From: Stakelama saccharophila
GTDB lineage: Bacteria > Pseudomonadota > Alphaproteobacteria > Sphingomonadales > Sphingomonadaceae
Length of the DNA: 64,000 bases
Assembly: GCF_032229225.1 (NCBI RefSeq)
Contig: NZ_CP135076.1
Location: 2,275,001 to 2,339,000, forward strand
Direction: 5' to 3'
The notes under the pieces are model-generated. The model was not told where the DNA came from. It did not search any database and worked only from the letters and a program-made list of their open reading frames with translations. Each line of letters starts with the position of its first letter. Position 1 is the first letter of the stretch. The translations under genes were made by a program, and so were the position numbers. Below are positions 1 through 8,541 of the stretch, one piece after another.

Positions 1-1977
1 GTAGAGCTTCGCCATGATGTCGCGCACATGATATTGCGTCTTCCACGGCGCGCCGGCCCAGTCATAGAGATAGGGCATGTGCTGGATCGGCTGGTTGCCG
101 TGCGCATATTGCCCCATGTCGACGATCTGCATCTCGCGGATCTCGTGGATCACCTGGCCGTAATAGCTGTCGTCGAAGATCGGCGGTCGGGTGAAGATCG
201 AATCGAGCCGGTCGACGAACTTGTCGCGCCCGCCCATCAGGTTGATCAGCCCCTGCGGGTCCTGCATCACCGCCCAGCTATAATGCAGCGCGTTGCCCTC
301 GGTGAAGGCGTCGCCCCATTTGTACGGGTTGAACGGCGTCTCCCACGACCCGTCCTTGTTGCGGCCGCGGATCCAGCCGCTTTCCGGATCGTAGAGCCTG
401 CGGTAATTCAGCGCCCGTTCGGCATATTTCTTCGCATCGGCGTCCTTGCCGAGCGCCTTCGCCATTTGCGAGATGGAAAAATCGGCCGTGGCATATTCCA
501 GCGTGCGCGCCGCATTCTCGTTGATGCCGACATCATAGGGGACATAACCCAGCCGGTTGTAATATTCCGCACCCTCGCGCCCCACCGCGTTCACGACGTT
601 GCCGCGCTTGTCGGTCGGCCGCCCCTCGCTGGTCGTCGCGTTCTTGATCATCGCTTCATAGAGCGTCTCGGCATCGAAGCCGCGCACGCCGTTGACATAG
701 GCGTCGGCGATCAGGTTCGCGGAATTCGACCCGATCATCACGTTGCGATAGCCGGGGCTCGCCCATTCGGGCAGCCAGCCGCCCTCCTGATAGGTGTTGA
801 CCAGCCCCTGCATGATGTGGCTGTCCAGTTCCGGATACATCAGCGCGAAGAAGGGAAAGACCGCGCGCCAGGTGTCCCAGAAACCGTTGTCGGTGAACAT
901 GTACCCGTCATGCACCTTGCCGTCATACGGGCTGTAATGGACGATCTTCCCGTCGGCGCCCTTTTCATAGAATTTGCGCGGAAATTGCAGCATCCGGTAC
1001 AGCGCCGAATAGAAGGTGCGCGCATTTTCCCGCTGCGGATTCCGGATGCGGATGCGCGACAGCTCCTTTTCCCACGCGGCCTTCGCCTTGGCCCTGGTCG
1101 CCTCGAAATCGTCGCTGCCGATTTCGGTGCGCAGGTTGCGCAGCGCCTGTTCGGGGCTGATGAAGGACGACGCCACCTTGACGTGGACCTGCTCGCCTTC
1201 ATCCGTCCTGAAGCTCACCACCGCGCCGACATGGTCGCCTTCGCGCGTGCGGTCGGCGGTCAGTTGGCCGTTGTCGTCCCAGGTGCGCGTGACGGTGAAG
1301 TCATGGTCGAACTCGGCGACGAAATAGTTGTGGAAATTGTCCGGCACGCCGCCGTGATTGTTGCGGACATAGCCGATGATGCGCCGGTTTTTCGCATCCA
1401 CCTTGACCATCGACCCGCCGGCCAGGCCGTCGAGCAGGATATGCGCATCGTCGCTGTCGGGAAAGGTGAAGCGGAATTGCGCGGCACGCGCGGTCGGCGC
1501 GACTTCGGCCGTCACGTCATAGTCGGCGAGATAGACCTTGTAGGAATAGGGATGCGCCACCTCGGCCTTGTGGCTGTACCAGCTTCCACGCTCCTCCTGC
1601 TCGATCTTGAGCGGCCCCGTCTCGGCAAACAGCGAAAAGGCGGCGTAATCGTTCATCCACGGGCTGGGCTGGTGCGTCTGCTTGATGCCGTTGATCTTTT
1701 CGGCGTCGTAGGTGTAGCCCCAGCCGCTTCCCGGCTCGCCCGTCACCGGCGTCCAGCTATTCATGCCGAACGGCACGGTTACCGCCGGATAGGTATTGCC
1801 ATAGGACAGCCGGTAGCTGGAATCGGTTCCCATCAGCGGGTTGACGAGGTCCGCCAGCACCGGCTGCGCGTCCGCGCCGGCCGATGCCGACTGCGCCAGT
1901 GCGGTGGGCGCGCCGGCGCCGCCAAGGGTCAGCGCGGCAGCCGCGGTGCCGAGCGCCATGCGCCTGATCGTTTTCAC
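1..1977 (-). CDS. GH92 family glycoside hydrolase (alpha-mannosidase type), 3' end outside window
   Basis: Secreted or periplasmic GH92 enzyme; the family consists of calcium-dependent inverting exo-alpha-mannosidases. 659 codons are visible and the C-terminus lies beyond the left edge. I chose the GTG start at 1977 because GGGGAG lies 8 bases upstream and the product then begins with a basic n-region and a signal peptide ending at ALAQ; ATG 1959 is the alternative. GH92 landmarks are the N-terminal PLMGTDSS segment, FTEGN followed by NLMGG (the Glu is where I place the family's general acid), and GNQPIQH before PYLYDW. The aspartate-pair motif that supplies the base should lie just outside the window. 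It starts 23 bases after the GH43 stop and is probably co-transcribed with GH43 and the TonB receptor. Exact linkage specificity cannot be read from the sequence. Confidence 0.9.
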   Translation of the reverse strand, partial: MKTIRRMALGTAAAALTLGGAGAPTALAQSASAGADAQPVLADLVNPLMGTDSSYRLSYGNTYPAVTVPFGMNSWTPVTGEPGSGWGYTYDAEKINGIKQTHQPSPWMNDYAAFSLFAETGPLKIEQEERGSWYSHKAEVAHPYSYKVYLADYDVTAEVAPTARAAQFRFTFPDSDDAHILLDGLAGGSMVKVDAKNRRIIGYVRNNHGGVPDNFHNYFVAEFDHDFTVTRTWDDNGQLTADRTREGDHVGAVVSFRTDEGEQVHVKVASSFISPEQALRNLRTEIGSDDFEATRAKAKAAWEKELSRIRIRNPQRENARTFYSALYRMLQFPRKFYEKGADGKIVHYSPYDGKVHDGYMFTDNGFWDTWRAVFPFFALMYPELDSHIMQGLVNTYQEGGWLPEWASPGYRNVMIGSNSANLIADAYVNGVRGFDAETLYEAMIKNATTSEGRPTDKRGNVVNAVGREGAEYYNRLGYVPYDVGINENAARTLEYATADFSISQMAKALGKDADAKKYAERALNYRRLYDPESGWIRGRNKDGSWETPFNPYKWGDAFTEGNALHYSWAVMQDPQGLINLMGGRDKFVDRLDSIFTRPPIFDDSYYGQVIHEIREMQIVDMGQYAHGNQPIQHMPYLYDWAGAPWKTQYHVRDIMAKLY

Positions 1978-2000
1978 TAGAGCTTCTCCCCTTCTGCCGG

Positions 2001-3050
2001 TCACTGCGGCAACGGGCGCGGCTTCACGCCCTCGTTCGTCATTTTCACCGGACGGATCGTCCCGTCCGCGTTGAAGTTCATCCGGTCGATGGCGAGCTGC
2101 CGGTGCTCGCCCTTCGTCTCGTCCAGCGGACGGCGGTGATAGGCGATATACCAGTCGTCGGTGCCGGGAATGTTGACCACCGAATGATGCCCCGCCCCGC
2201 GCGCGATCTCAAAGTCCTGGGTCAGGATCTTCCCCATCGGCTTGAACGGCCCCGTCGGCGAAGGCCCCATGGCATAGGCGACCGAATAATCGGGGCCGGT
2301 CCAGCCGCCCTCCGACCACATCAGGTAATAGACGCCCTTGCGCTTGATGACGAAAGAGCCCTCGACATAGCCGGGCGGCGTGATTTCCTTGAAGGTGCTG
2401 CCGTCCGGGAATGTCTCGACCGAACGCAGATCGTCGGAAAGGCGCACCACGTTGCAGTGCTGCCAGCCGCCATAATAGAGATAGACCTGCCCGTCGTCGT
2501 CGCGAAACACGAACGGGTCGATCGGCTGCGCGCCATTGTGGAAGGCGGAGATCAGCGGCTTGCCGATCGCATCCTTGAACGGCCCGCCGGGATCGTCCGA
2601 CACCGCCACGCCGATGCCGCCGGTCTCGCCGTCCTTCTGAATATCGTTGGCGCCGAAGAAAAGGTAATATTGGCCGTCCTTCTCGATCGCCGAGGGCGCC
2701 CACACGGCATAGGCCGCCCAGGAAACATTCTCGACGTCCAGGACGTGCTCGTGCTTGGTCCAGTGGACGAGGTCGGGCGAGGAAAAGGCGTTGAAGAAGG
2801 TCTGGATGCCATAGGACGGCCGGACCATCTTGTTCTCGCGCAATTGTTTCTGCGCGTCGCTGAAATGCTTCGACCGGTCGGGCGTCTTATAATCGTCCGA
2901 ATAGGTGGGATAGATCCAGTATTGCCCGTCGAAGACCCGGATTTCGGGATCGGCGTACCAGCCCTTCACGATCGGATTGTCGGCGAGCGCCGGAACCGCG
3001 GCCAGCGCACACAGGGCGCCGATCGCAACCGTCGAAAATTTCAGCCTCAT
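2001..3050 (-). CDS. GH43 family glycoside hydrolase
   Basis: Five-bladed beta-propeller hydrolase of family GH43 (arabinosidase, xylosidase or exo-galactanase type). 349 residues with a signal peptide ending at ALA, so it is exported. The GH43 catalytic triad is visible: the general base Asp34 in YADPE, the pKa-modulating Asp178 in IDPF, and the general acid Glu230 in VEGSF. The start is the first ATG of the reading frame; the Shine-Dalgarno sequence is weak, which fits read-through from the receptor gene 90 bases upstream. Together with two GH92 and one GH2 enzymes it suggests a branched heteroglycan carrying mannose plus another neutral sugar. The substrate is inferred only from context. 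Confidence 0.88.
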   Translation of the reverse strand: MRLKFSTVAIGALCALAAVPALADNPIVKGWYADPEIRVFDGQYWIYPTYSDDYKTPDRSKHFSDAQKQLRENKMVRPSYGIQTFFNAFSSPDLVHWTKHEHVLDVENVSWAAYAVWAPSAIEKDGQYYLFFGANDIQKDGETGGIGVAVSDDPGGPFKDAIGKPLISAFHNGAQPIDPFVFRDDDGQVYLYYGGWQHCNVVRLSDDLRSVETFPDGSTFKEITPPGYVEGSFVIKRKGVYYLMWSEGGWTGPDYSVAYAMGPSPTGPFKPMGKILTQDFEIARGAGHHSVVNIPGTDDWYIAYHRRPLDETKGEHRQLAIDRMNFNADGTIRPVKMTNEGVKPRPLPQ

Positions 3051-3087
3051 ACTGCTTCGGCCCCCCGCGGCCCAGGTGATAAAAGGA

Positions 3088-3117
3088 TGGGACGGCCGGC
3101 CGTGGCGGGCCGTCCCA
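3088..3117 (-). terminator. Stem-loop between TonB receptor and GH43 genes
   Basis: A perfect 10-bp stem (TGGGACGGCC / GGCCGTCCCA) with a 10-base loop lies just after the receptor stop. In the transcription direction it is followed by TCCTTTT, a weak U tract. It may be an attenuating terminator that lowers GH43/GH92 expression relative to the receptor, or an mRNA-stabilising hairpin protecting the receptor message. Confidence 0.55.
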
Positions 3118-3140
3118 GGTTGGGGATGCTCTAAACCAGG

Positions 3141-6100
3141 TCAGAAATTGTACGAAACACCGACATAGGCCCGCCGCCCGGAATAGGCGTTCGAGATGAA
3201 CCGTGCCTTTGTGTCGTTTCCGAGATGCTGACGCTGCTCCGACTTGGTCAGGTTGATGACCGAGGCAGTCAGTTGAACGTTTTCGAACAGAGCGTACGAA
3301 GCGTTCAAATCCACCTGTTCATACGGATCCGAATAAATGTTCAGCCCGGACGAAAGTCCCCCGACAACCTCGCCCCGACGATTGTAGGACGCACGCAGCA
3401 GCACCGGGCCGTGCTCGTAGAATATCGAGGCATTGACCTGCGTCTTGGCGCTTCCGACCAGCGGTGACGTGCCGACCTTTTCTCCGTTCAGGCTGACATC
3501 CGCAACGGACGTGTCGTTGTAGGTGAAGTTCACCTGCGCACCCAGCCCGAAGTCGAGCGTGTGCTGCGCATAGAGTTCGATGCCCTGCGACACCGCCGAT
3601 GATCCGTTCGCCTGCGTCGAATATTGCTGGACCGTCACCGTTTCGCCGGCGACTTCCTGCTGCACGTCCAGCACCAGCGGCACGATGAAATCGCTCACAT
3701 CCTTGCGGAACGCCGACGCGCCGATCACCGATCCGGGCTGGAAATACCATTCCACGCCAATGTCGTACTGCCATGCGTTGAACGGCTTCAGGTCAAAATT
3801 ACCGCCATTGCCGAACCAGCCGGGCAGCGCGCCGTACTGCGCCCGATCGAACACGAACGGGTCCGCGTTGAAGGTCAGCGAGCGCGCACCGGCCAGATCG
3901 CCGTAGCCGGGACGCGAGATCACCTTCGACACCGCGCCGCGGACCAACAGGTCAGGCGTTACGTTCCACGCGATGTTGAAGCTCGGCAGGACGTTCGTGT
4001 AGCTCTTCGATTCCGAATTCTGGTCATAGACCCGCACCTCGCGCTGATCTTGCGGGATCACGAGACAGTTGCCGTCTTCACCTACGGGCTTGTTGGGATC
4101 GAACGGGCCGTCCGGGCCGTCTACGCAATAATCGTTTTCGTAATAGAGCGTATCGGTCGAAACGCCGTTTTGCTTGGTGTTTACAACCCGCACGCCGATA
4201 TTGCCGCGGATGGTGTCGGTCTTGTAGTTGAGCTGGGCATAGCCCGCCCAGATCCGCTCGCCGATATCGTACCGGTTCTGCGGCTCGGGCACGCGGATCG
4301 GCCCGTTATACGTCTCGTTCAGATACGAGATGTAGTTTTCCATGTTGATCGCCGGGAAGGCGTTCGTCTCGAACCCGCCGGCGATATTGCCGAGCGACTG
4401 GGGATAGAAGAATTCCGGCAGTGCCAGCGCGCCACCCGGCGTATCCTGGAAGCGCAGCGTGTTGGCCGCGTCCGAATACCATTCGAACCTTCCGGTTTCG
4501 CGGTGGATCGACGTATCGCGCCATTTGGCGCCGGCCTGGATCGAATCGATGAACGAGTCGAAATGCCGCGTGACGTCGACCTGAGCATAGCGGTGCGACA
4601 GCGTGCTGTTGGAAAAGCCCGAACCGGTCGACCCAAGGTCGATCTGCGCGGTGCCGTCGAGCATGTTCTGCAACACGTCGGGCGAGAATTCCATCGCCAG
4701 ACCCTGGTTGGTGAAATTCCACCCGCTGAAGAGATTGCCGTTGTCGTTGCCGTTGCGCGGCTTGGCCTGCGCGAAGAACTGAAACGACGGACCACCCTTC
4801 GACTTCGTCTTGCCCAGCGCGAAATGAACGTCGAGGCTGTCGGTGTTCCAGTCGCCCTGCACGTCATAGGTGTTGGAGACGCTCTTTTGACGCGTCAGCG
4901 TGTTTTGCGGCGCGGGCGTTTCCATCGTGCAAAGATTCGAATTGTCCGCGGTGGGTTCGCGGCATTCGGTGCCTTCGGGCGGAACCTCGAACGACGCGCC
5001 GGTAAAGATCGTGCCGCTGGGGTCCAGCGTCGCACCGGTGAAGAAATTGCCATAGCCCCATTCCGGGATCTTGACGGTGCTCGACTTGTAATCGCCGTCC
5101 AACTGGAACCGGAAATAGTTCGCCGTGATCGTCAGGTTGTCGAACGGCTTCATCTGGGCGGTCGCCTGGATGCCGAGCCGCTTGCGCTTCTGGTCGAAGA
5201 TGTTCGCGTCGACCGATTGCGGCGCCCAATAACCGCTATAGTGCTGACCGTCGCGCGTCGTCACCCCCTCGCCCGGCCAATAGGCAATGCCGTCATTGTC
5301 CGCGAGCGAATTGCCGTTGACGTCGGTCGCGGGCGTGATGATGTCGCCATTCTCGTCGCGGTCGCTCCACCAGTGCCAGGCCGATCCGTTGGAACTCAGC
5401 GTGCGGTTGGTCCGCTCCTGATAGGTGGCGCCGACCAGAAAGCCGAGCCGCTCGCTCGGGTCCTTCCACGAAAGCAGGCCGGAGATGTTCGGTTCGACCT
5501 TTTCGGTAACGTCGGCATATGTGCCTTCCACCGAAATGTTTCCCGACCAGGGCTCGAGATCGAACGGCTTGCGCGTGTGATTGATGATGACGCCGCCGAC
5601 ACCGCCCTCGTCGAGCCGTGCCTCGGAAGATTTGTACACTTCGACGCTGCCGATGAAGGTGGACGGCAGCAGCAGGTAATCGAATGAACGCGACGGATTG
5701 TCGCCGCTCGACGCGATGAAGTTGCCGTTGAGTTCGGTGAGCGTCAGATCGGAACTGAGTCCGCGGATGCTGACGCGACTACCCTCGCCGCCATCGCGGG
5801 TGATGACGACACCCGGCACGCGCTGCAGGGAATCGGCGACGTTCTTGTCGGGGAACTTGCCGACATCCTCTGCCGTGATGACGTCGATAAATGCGTTCGC
5901 CTCACGCTTCTGCGTAAGGCTTTCCTCGATCGACTGGCGGTAACCGGTCACGACGATCTCGGAGCCGGTAGGCGCGGCGGCCTGCCCGGCCGGCGGCTGG
6001 TTCGAAGGCGCGTCCTGCGCCGGCACCTGCTGGTCCTGCGCGTTGGTCGCCGCCGCGTCCTGCGCGTGTGCAACGCCTGCGAAACCCACGACGGCGCTCG

Positions 6101-6176
6101 CCGTCAGCATCAGATTTCGGACCAGGCGCTCGCGCCCGCTCAGCGTCGATAGGTGAAACTGTCCTGCCCTTTTCAT
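3141..6176 (-). CDS. TonB-dependent receptor (sphingomonad/xanthomonad carbohydrate-uptake type)
   Basis: Outer-membrane active transporter of 1011 residues, most likely importing the oligosaccharide on which the neighbouring hydrolases act. The start at 6176 has AGGGAGG upstream; an in-frame ATG 33 codons earlier lacks a ribosome site. The signal peptide ends near residue 38 (VAHA). The TonB box IVVTG is at 74–78, followed by the plug (KFPDKNVADSLQRVPGV, RDGGEGSRVSIRGL), and the 22-strand barrel ends in a terminal Phe (VSYNF), as is typical of BAM substrates. It belongs to the subfamily often annotated as Xanthomonas/Caulobacter-type receptors. No SusD-like partner is present, as usual in proteobacteria. 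It is the first gene of the receptor–GH43–GH92 transcription unit. Confidence 0.93.
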   Translation of the reverse strand: MKRAGQFHLSTLSGRERLVRNLMLTASAVVGFAGVAHAQDAAATNAQDQQVPAQDAPSNQPPAGQAAAPTGSEIVVTGYRQSIEESLTQKREANAFIDVITAEDVGKFPDKNVADSLQRVPGVVITRDGGEGSRVSIRGLSSDLTLTELNGNFIASSGDNPSRSFDYLLLPSTFIGSVEVYKSSEARLDEGGVGGVIINHTRKPFDLEPWSGNISVEGTYADVTEKVEPNISGLLSWKDPSERLGFLVGATYQERTNRTLSSNGSAWHWWSDRDENGDIITPATDVNGNSLADNDGIAYWPGEGVTTRDGQHYSGYWAPQSVDANIFDQKRKRLGIQATAQMKPFDNLTITANYFRFQLDGDYKSSTVKIPEWGYGNFFTGATLDPSGTIFTGASFEVPPEGTECREPTADNSNLCTMETPAPQNTLTRQKSVSNTYDVQGDWNTDSLDVHFALGKTKSKGGPSFQFFAQAKPRNGNDNGNLFSGWNFTNQGLAMEFSPDVLQNMLDGTAQIDLGSTGSGFSNSTLSHRYAQVDVTRHFDSFIDSIQAGAKWRDTSIHRETGRFEWYSDAANTLRFQDTPGGALALPEFFYPQSLGNIAGGFETNAFPAINMENYISYLNETYNGPIRVPEPQNRYDIGERIWAGYAQLNYKTDTIRGNIGVRVVNTKQNGVSTDTLYYENDYCVDGPDGPFDPNKPVGEDGNCLVIPQDQREVRVYDQNSESKSYTNVLPSFNIAWNVTPDLLVRGAVSKVISRPGYGDLAGARSLTFNADPFVFDRAQYGALPGWFGNGGNFDLKPFNAWQYDIGVEWYFQPGSVIGASAFRKDVSDFIVPLVLDVQQEVAGETVTVQQYSTQANGSSAVSQGIELYAQHTLDFGLGAQVNFTYNDTSVADVSLNGEKVGTSPLVGSAKTQVNASIFYEHGPVLLRASYNRRGEVVGGLSSGLNIYSDPYEQVDLNASYALFENVQLTASVINLTKSEQRQHLGNDTKARFISNAYSGRRAYVGVSYNF

Positions 6177-6273
6177 GCCTTCCCTCCCTGGTTTCGGGAC
6201 GCTCCCCGTCCCAACTGCGCGTGGCTCAGTTTGCTTACCGGGCGGTCGCCCGTGAGCCATCGAGCAGGACTTC

Positions 6274-6302
6274 ATAATATAAAAAGCAATTTGTCAAATG
6301 AA
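6274..6302 (-). promoter_or_regulatory. Candidate promoter/operator of the TonB receptor operon
   Basis: An AT-rich island about 100 bases before the receptor ATG contains an 11-bp palindrome, ATTTGTCAAAT (6289–6299). It sits upstream of TATTAT/TATATT (6274–6281 on the minus strand), which could be the -10. A half-site of the same kind lies before the second GH92 gene. It is a likely operator for the ROK regulator or another sugar-responsive repressor; this is inference. Confidence 0.4.
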
Positions 6303-6457
6303 TGTTTCAGCTTTGCGTCGGAATGCACCAGGGCTGTTGCACAGGTTCAACAACGGGCGCATTTCCGCCGATTTCCGCATGGTGACGACAGATCGCCCGC
6401 CGCGACTGGTTTGCGCGGCGGCCAGGTCGTTTCGGGCGATCGGCGACGTCCGGGAAG

Positions 6458-8404
6458 TTATTCTCGCGACTCTGCCGGCCACAGCGGCGCGGCGATCCGC
6501 GACAGCGTTTCGGCCGGCGCCTTCGGTTCCGCCCGGTCATAGGTCAGCAGGCCGTTGATCTCGTCCTCGACATCGGTCGTCTGCGTATAGACCGCCGCGC
6601 TCAGGCCCGCCGCCTTCGCCTGGCGAATCACCTCGTCCATCTTGCGGCGGAAGCGGGCGACATAGTCCGCTTCGTCCCGCGCCACCTGATAGCCCCAGTT
6701 CTTCTTGCCGGGGCGCCAGATATGGCCGTCGACCGGAAGGCCGATGCCGCCATATTCGCCCAGCACCAGCGCCCGGTTGGCCTGATGCGCCGGCGTCTTC
6801 GGCACGTCTTCATAGGTGTGGATGTCATATACGTCCGAAATCTCGGGCGCGACGTCGACCCAGCCCGAATCGGCATCGATCAGGCGGCTGGGATCGAGCC
6901 CCTTCACGAAGCGCGCCAGCGTCGCCGAATCATATTCGCCCCACCCTTCGTTGTTGATCACCCACAGCACGATCGACGGAAAGGCACGCAGGTCGCCGAT
7001 CATGTCGGACAGTTCCTTCTGCTGCTGCGCCATCGTTTCGGACGGGAAGACCGCCTGATACTGGCTGGTGCCGGCCAGGAACTGATCCTCGCCGCCGCCC
7101 GACGGCATGTCCTGCCAGATCAGCATGCCCAGGTGATCGGCGTCGTAATAATAGCGCGCCGGCTCCACCTTGATATGCTTGCGCACCATGTTGAACCCTG
7201 CCTTCTTCAGAAAGACGAGGTCGTATTTCATCGCCGCTTCCGACGGCGGCGTATAGAGCCCGTCCGGCCACCAGCCCTGGTCGAGCGTACCGTTCTGGAA
7301 GACCGGCTTGTTGTTGAGCAGGATCGCGGGCTGGCCCTTCACCCGGCCCGGCCCGATCGAGATCTTGCGCATCGCGAAATAGGCATCGACGCTGTCGCGC
7401 GGCGCGCCCGTCACCTGCGCATCGGCATAGACTGCGCTCTCATGCGCGGTGAAGCGCGAGTCGTAGGCCGCGCGGTCGCGCTCCTTTTCCCCGGCATAGG
7501 GATCGCGCACCGTCACCAGCTCCGCCTTCAGGTCGTAGAGATAGGGATCGTCGGGCGACCAGAGGTGCGCATCCGGAATTGGGAGCGTCGCCCGGCGATT
7601 GGCGCGGATGATCGTGGAGGCGACCGGCTTGCCCCCGGCGCTCGCGGTCAGCCGGACGGCGTCGGTATCGCTCGCCCAGCCGCTCAGCGCGACGGCGATG
7701 TCGACGACCCCGCGATCGATGTCCGGCGTCGCGCGCACGTCGGCGATATGGAGTTCGGGCACCGGCTCCAGCCACACCGTCTGCCAGATGCCGCTGACGG
7801 CCGTGTACCAGATGCCTGCGGGATCGAGGATCTGCTTGCCGCGCGGCTGCGTGCCCGCGCTGGTCGGGTCGGTGACCTGGACGACGAGTTCGTTCTCGCC
7901 CGGCTTCAGATAGCGGGTGATGTCGAAACCGAAAGTGTCGAAGCCGCCCTTGTGCGAACCGACGACGGAACCGTTGACCAGGATCGTCGCGGCATAATCG
8001 ACCGCGCCGAAATTCAGCATGACGTGTTCGCCGCGCCAGTCGGCGGGCACGGTGAAGCTGCGGCGATACCAGATGCGGTCGTCGGGCGTCACCTTGCGGG
8101 CCACGCGCGACAGCTTGGATTCAACGGGGAACGGCACCAGGATGCGGCCGTCCATGCGCTCCGGCCGGGCGTCCGCCTTCGGCGCGATCGCATAATCCCA
8201 CAGGCCGTTCAGGTTTTTCCACCGCGCGCGCTTCATCTGCGGACGGGGATAGCTCCGCCACGCATTGTCGGGCGTCACCTCCCTGCCCCAGCGCGTCGTC
8301 AGGTCGCTGGTATAGACATGGTCCGCGCCCGGCGTCGCCGGCTGGGCGTGCGCCATCGCCGGGGCAAGCGCGAGAAGCGGGATAATGGCGGTCAGGCTGC
8401 GCAC
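6458..8404 (-). CDS. GH2 family glycoside hydrolase
   Basis: Exported retaining exo-beta-glycosidase of 648 residues (beta-galactosidase, beta-mannosidase or beta-glucuronidase family). The GTG at 8404 has GGGAGA 6 bases upstream and gives a clean signal peptide (VRSLTAIIPLLALAPAMAHA). Order of domains: jelly-roll sugar-binding domain (about 60–215), immunoglobulin-like domain (about 220–330), then a TIM barrel. The acid/base is Glu486 in VINNEGWGE and the probable nucleophile is Glu550 in VLGEYGG. The protein ends right after the barrel, shorter than LacZ-type enzymes. With two GH92 enzymes nearby a beta-mannosidase role is attractive, but the sequence alone does not settle it. It lies between the second GH92 and the receptor in the same orientation. 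Confidence 0.88.
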   Translation of the reverse strand: MRSLTAIIPLLALAPAMAHAQPATPGADHVYTSDLTTRWGREVTPDNAWRSYPRPQMKRARWKNLNGLWDYAIAPKADARPERMDGRILVPFPVESKLSRVARKVTPDDRIWYRRSFTVPADWRGEHVMLNFGAVDYAATILVNGSVVGSHKGGFDTFGFDITRYLKPGENELVVQVTDPTSAGTQPRGKQILDPAGIWYTAVSGIWQTVWLEPVPELHIADVRATPDIDRGVVDIAVALSGWASDTDAVRLTASAGGKPVASTIIRANRRATLPIPDAHLWSPDDPYLYDLKAELVTVRDPYAGEKERDRAAYDSRFTAHESAVYADAQVTGAPRDSVDAYFAMRKISIGPGRVKGQPAILLNNKPVFQNGTLDQGWWPDGLYTPPSEAAMKYDLVFLKKAGFNMVRKHIKVEPARYYYDADHLGMLIWQDMPSGGGEDQFLAGTSQYQAVFPSETMAQQQKELSDMIGDLRAFPSIVLWVINNEGWGEYDSATLARFVKGLDPSRLIDADSGWVDVAPEISDVYDIHTYEDVPKTPAHQANRALVLGEYGGIGLPVDGHIWRPGKKNWGYQVARDEADYVARFRRKMDEVIRQAKAAGLSAAVYTQTTDVEDEINGLLTYDRAEPKAPAETLSRIAAPLWPAESRE

Positions 8405-8447
8405 GATGTTCTCCCTATTTCGGCGCTGGTCGCGCCCTGATGATGTT

Positions 8448-8493
8448 GGAGCCCGGGATCCTGTGGAGAGGGCCAGGTCGTTTCCCGGGCTCC
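8448..8493. other. Intercistronic 11-bp inverted repeat (hairpin)
   Basis: GGAGCCCGGGA (8448–8458) and its exact complement TCCCGGGCTCC (8483–8493) flank a 24-base loop in the 137-base gap between the second GH92 stop and the GH2 start. There is no U tract, so it is more likely an mRNA-processing or stabilising hairpin than a terminator. Confidence 0.5.
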
Positions 8494-8541
8494 GACCTCC
8501 GCACAAGGGTGGGGGGTGGCGGAGGTATGCTTGCCGGCGCC

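Noticed and set aside
1..1977. Idea that GNQP in place of GNEP removes the GH92 general acid
   Set aside because: I place the acid in the earlier EGN/EASG motif, which retains Glu in both proteins; GNQP variants are, to my recollection, common.
28..1980. 650-codon open frame on the plus strand
   Set aside because: It is antisense to the GH92 gene, has no signal or family motif and strongly biased composition; it arises from high third-position GC on the coding strand.
3624..5687. 687-codon plus-strand open frame
   Set aside because: It is antisense to the TonB receptor; no recognisable domain.
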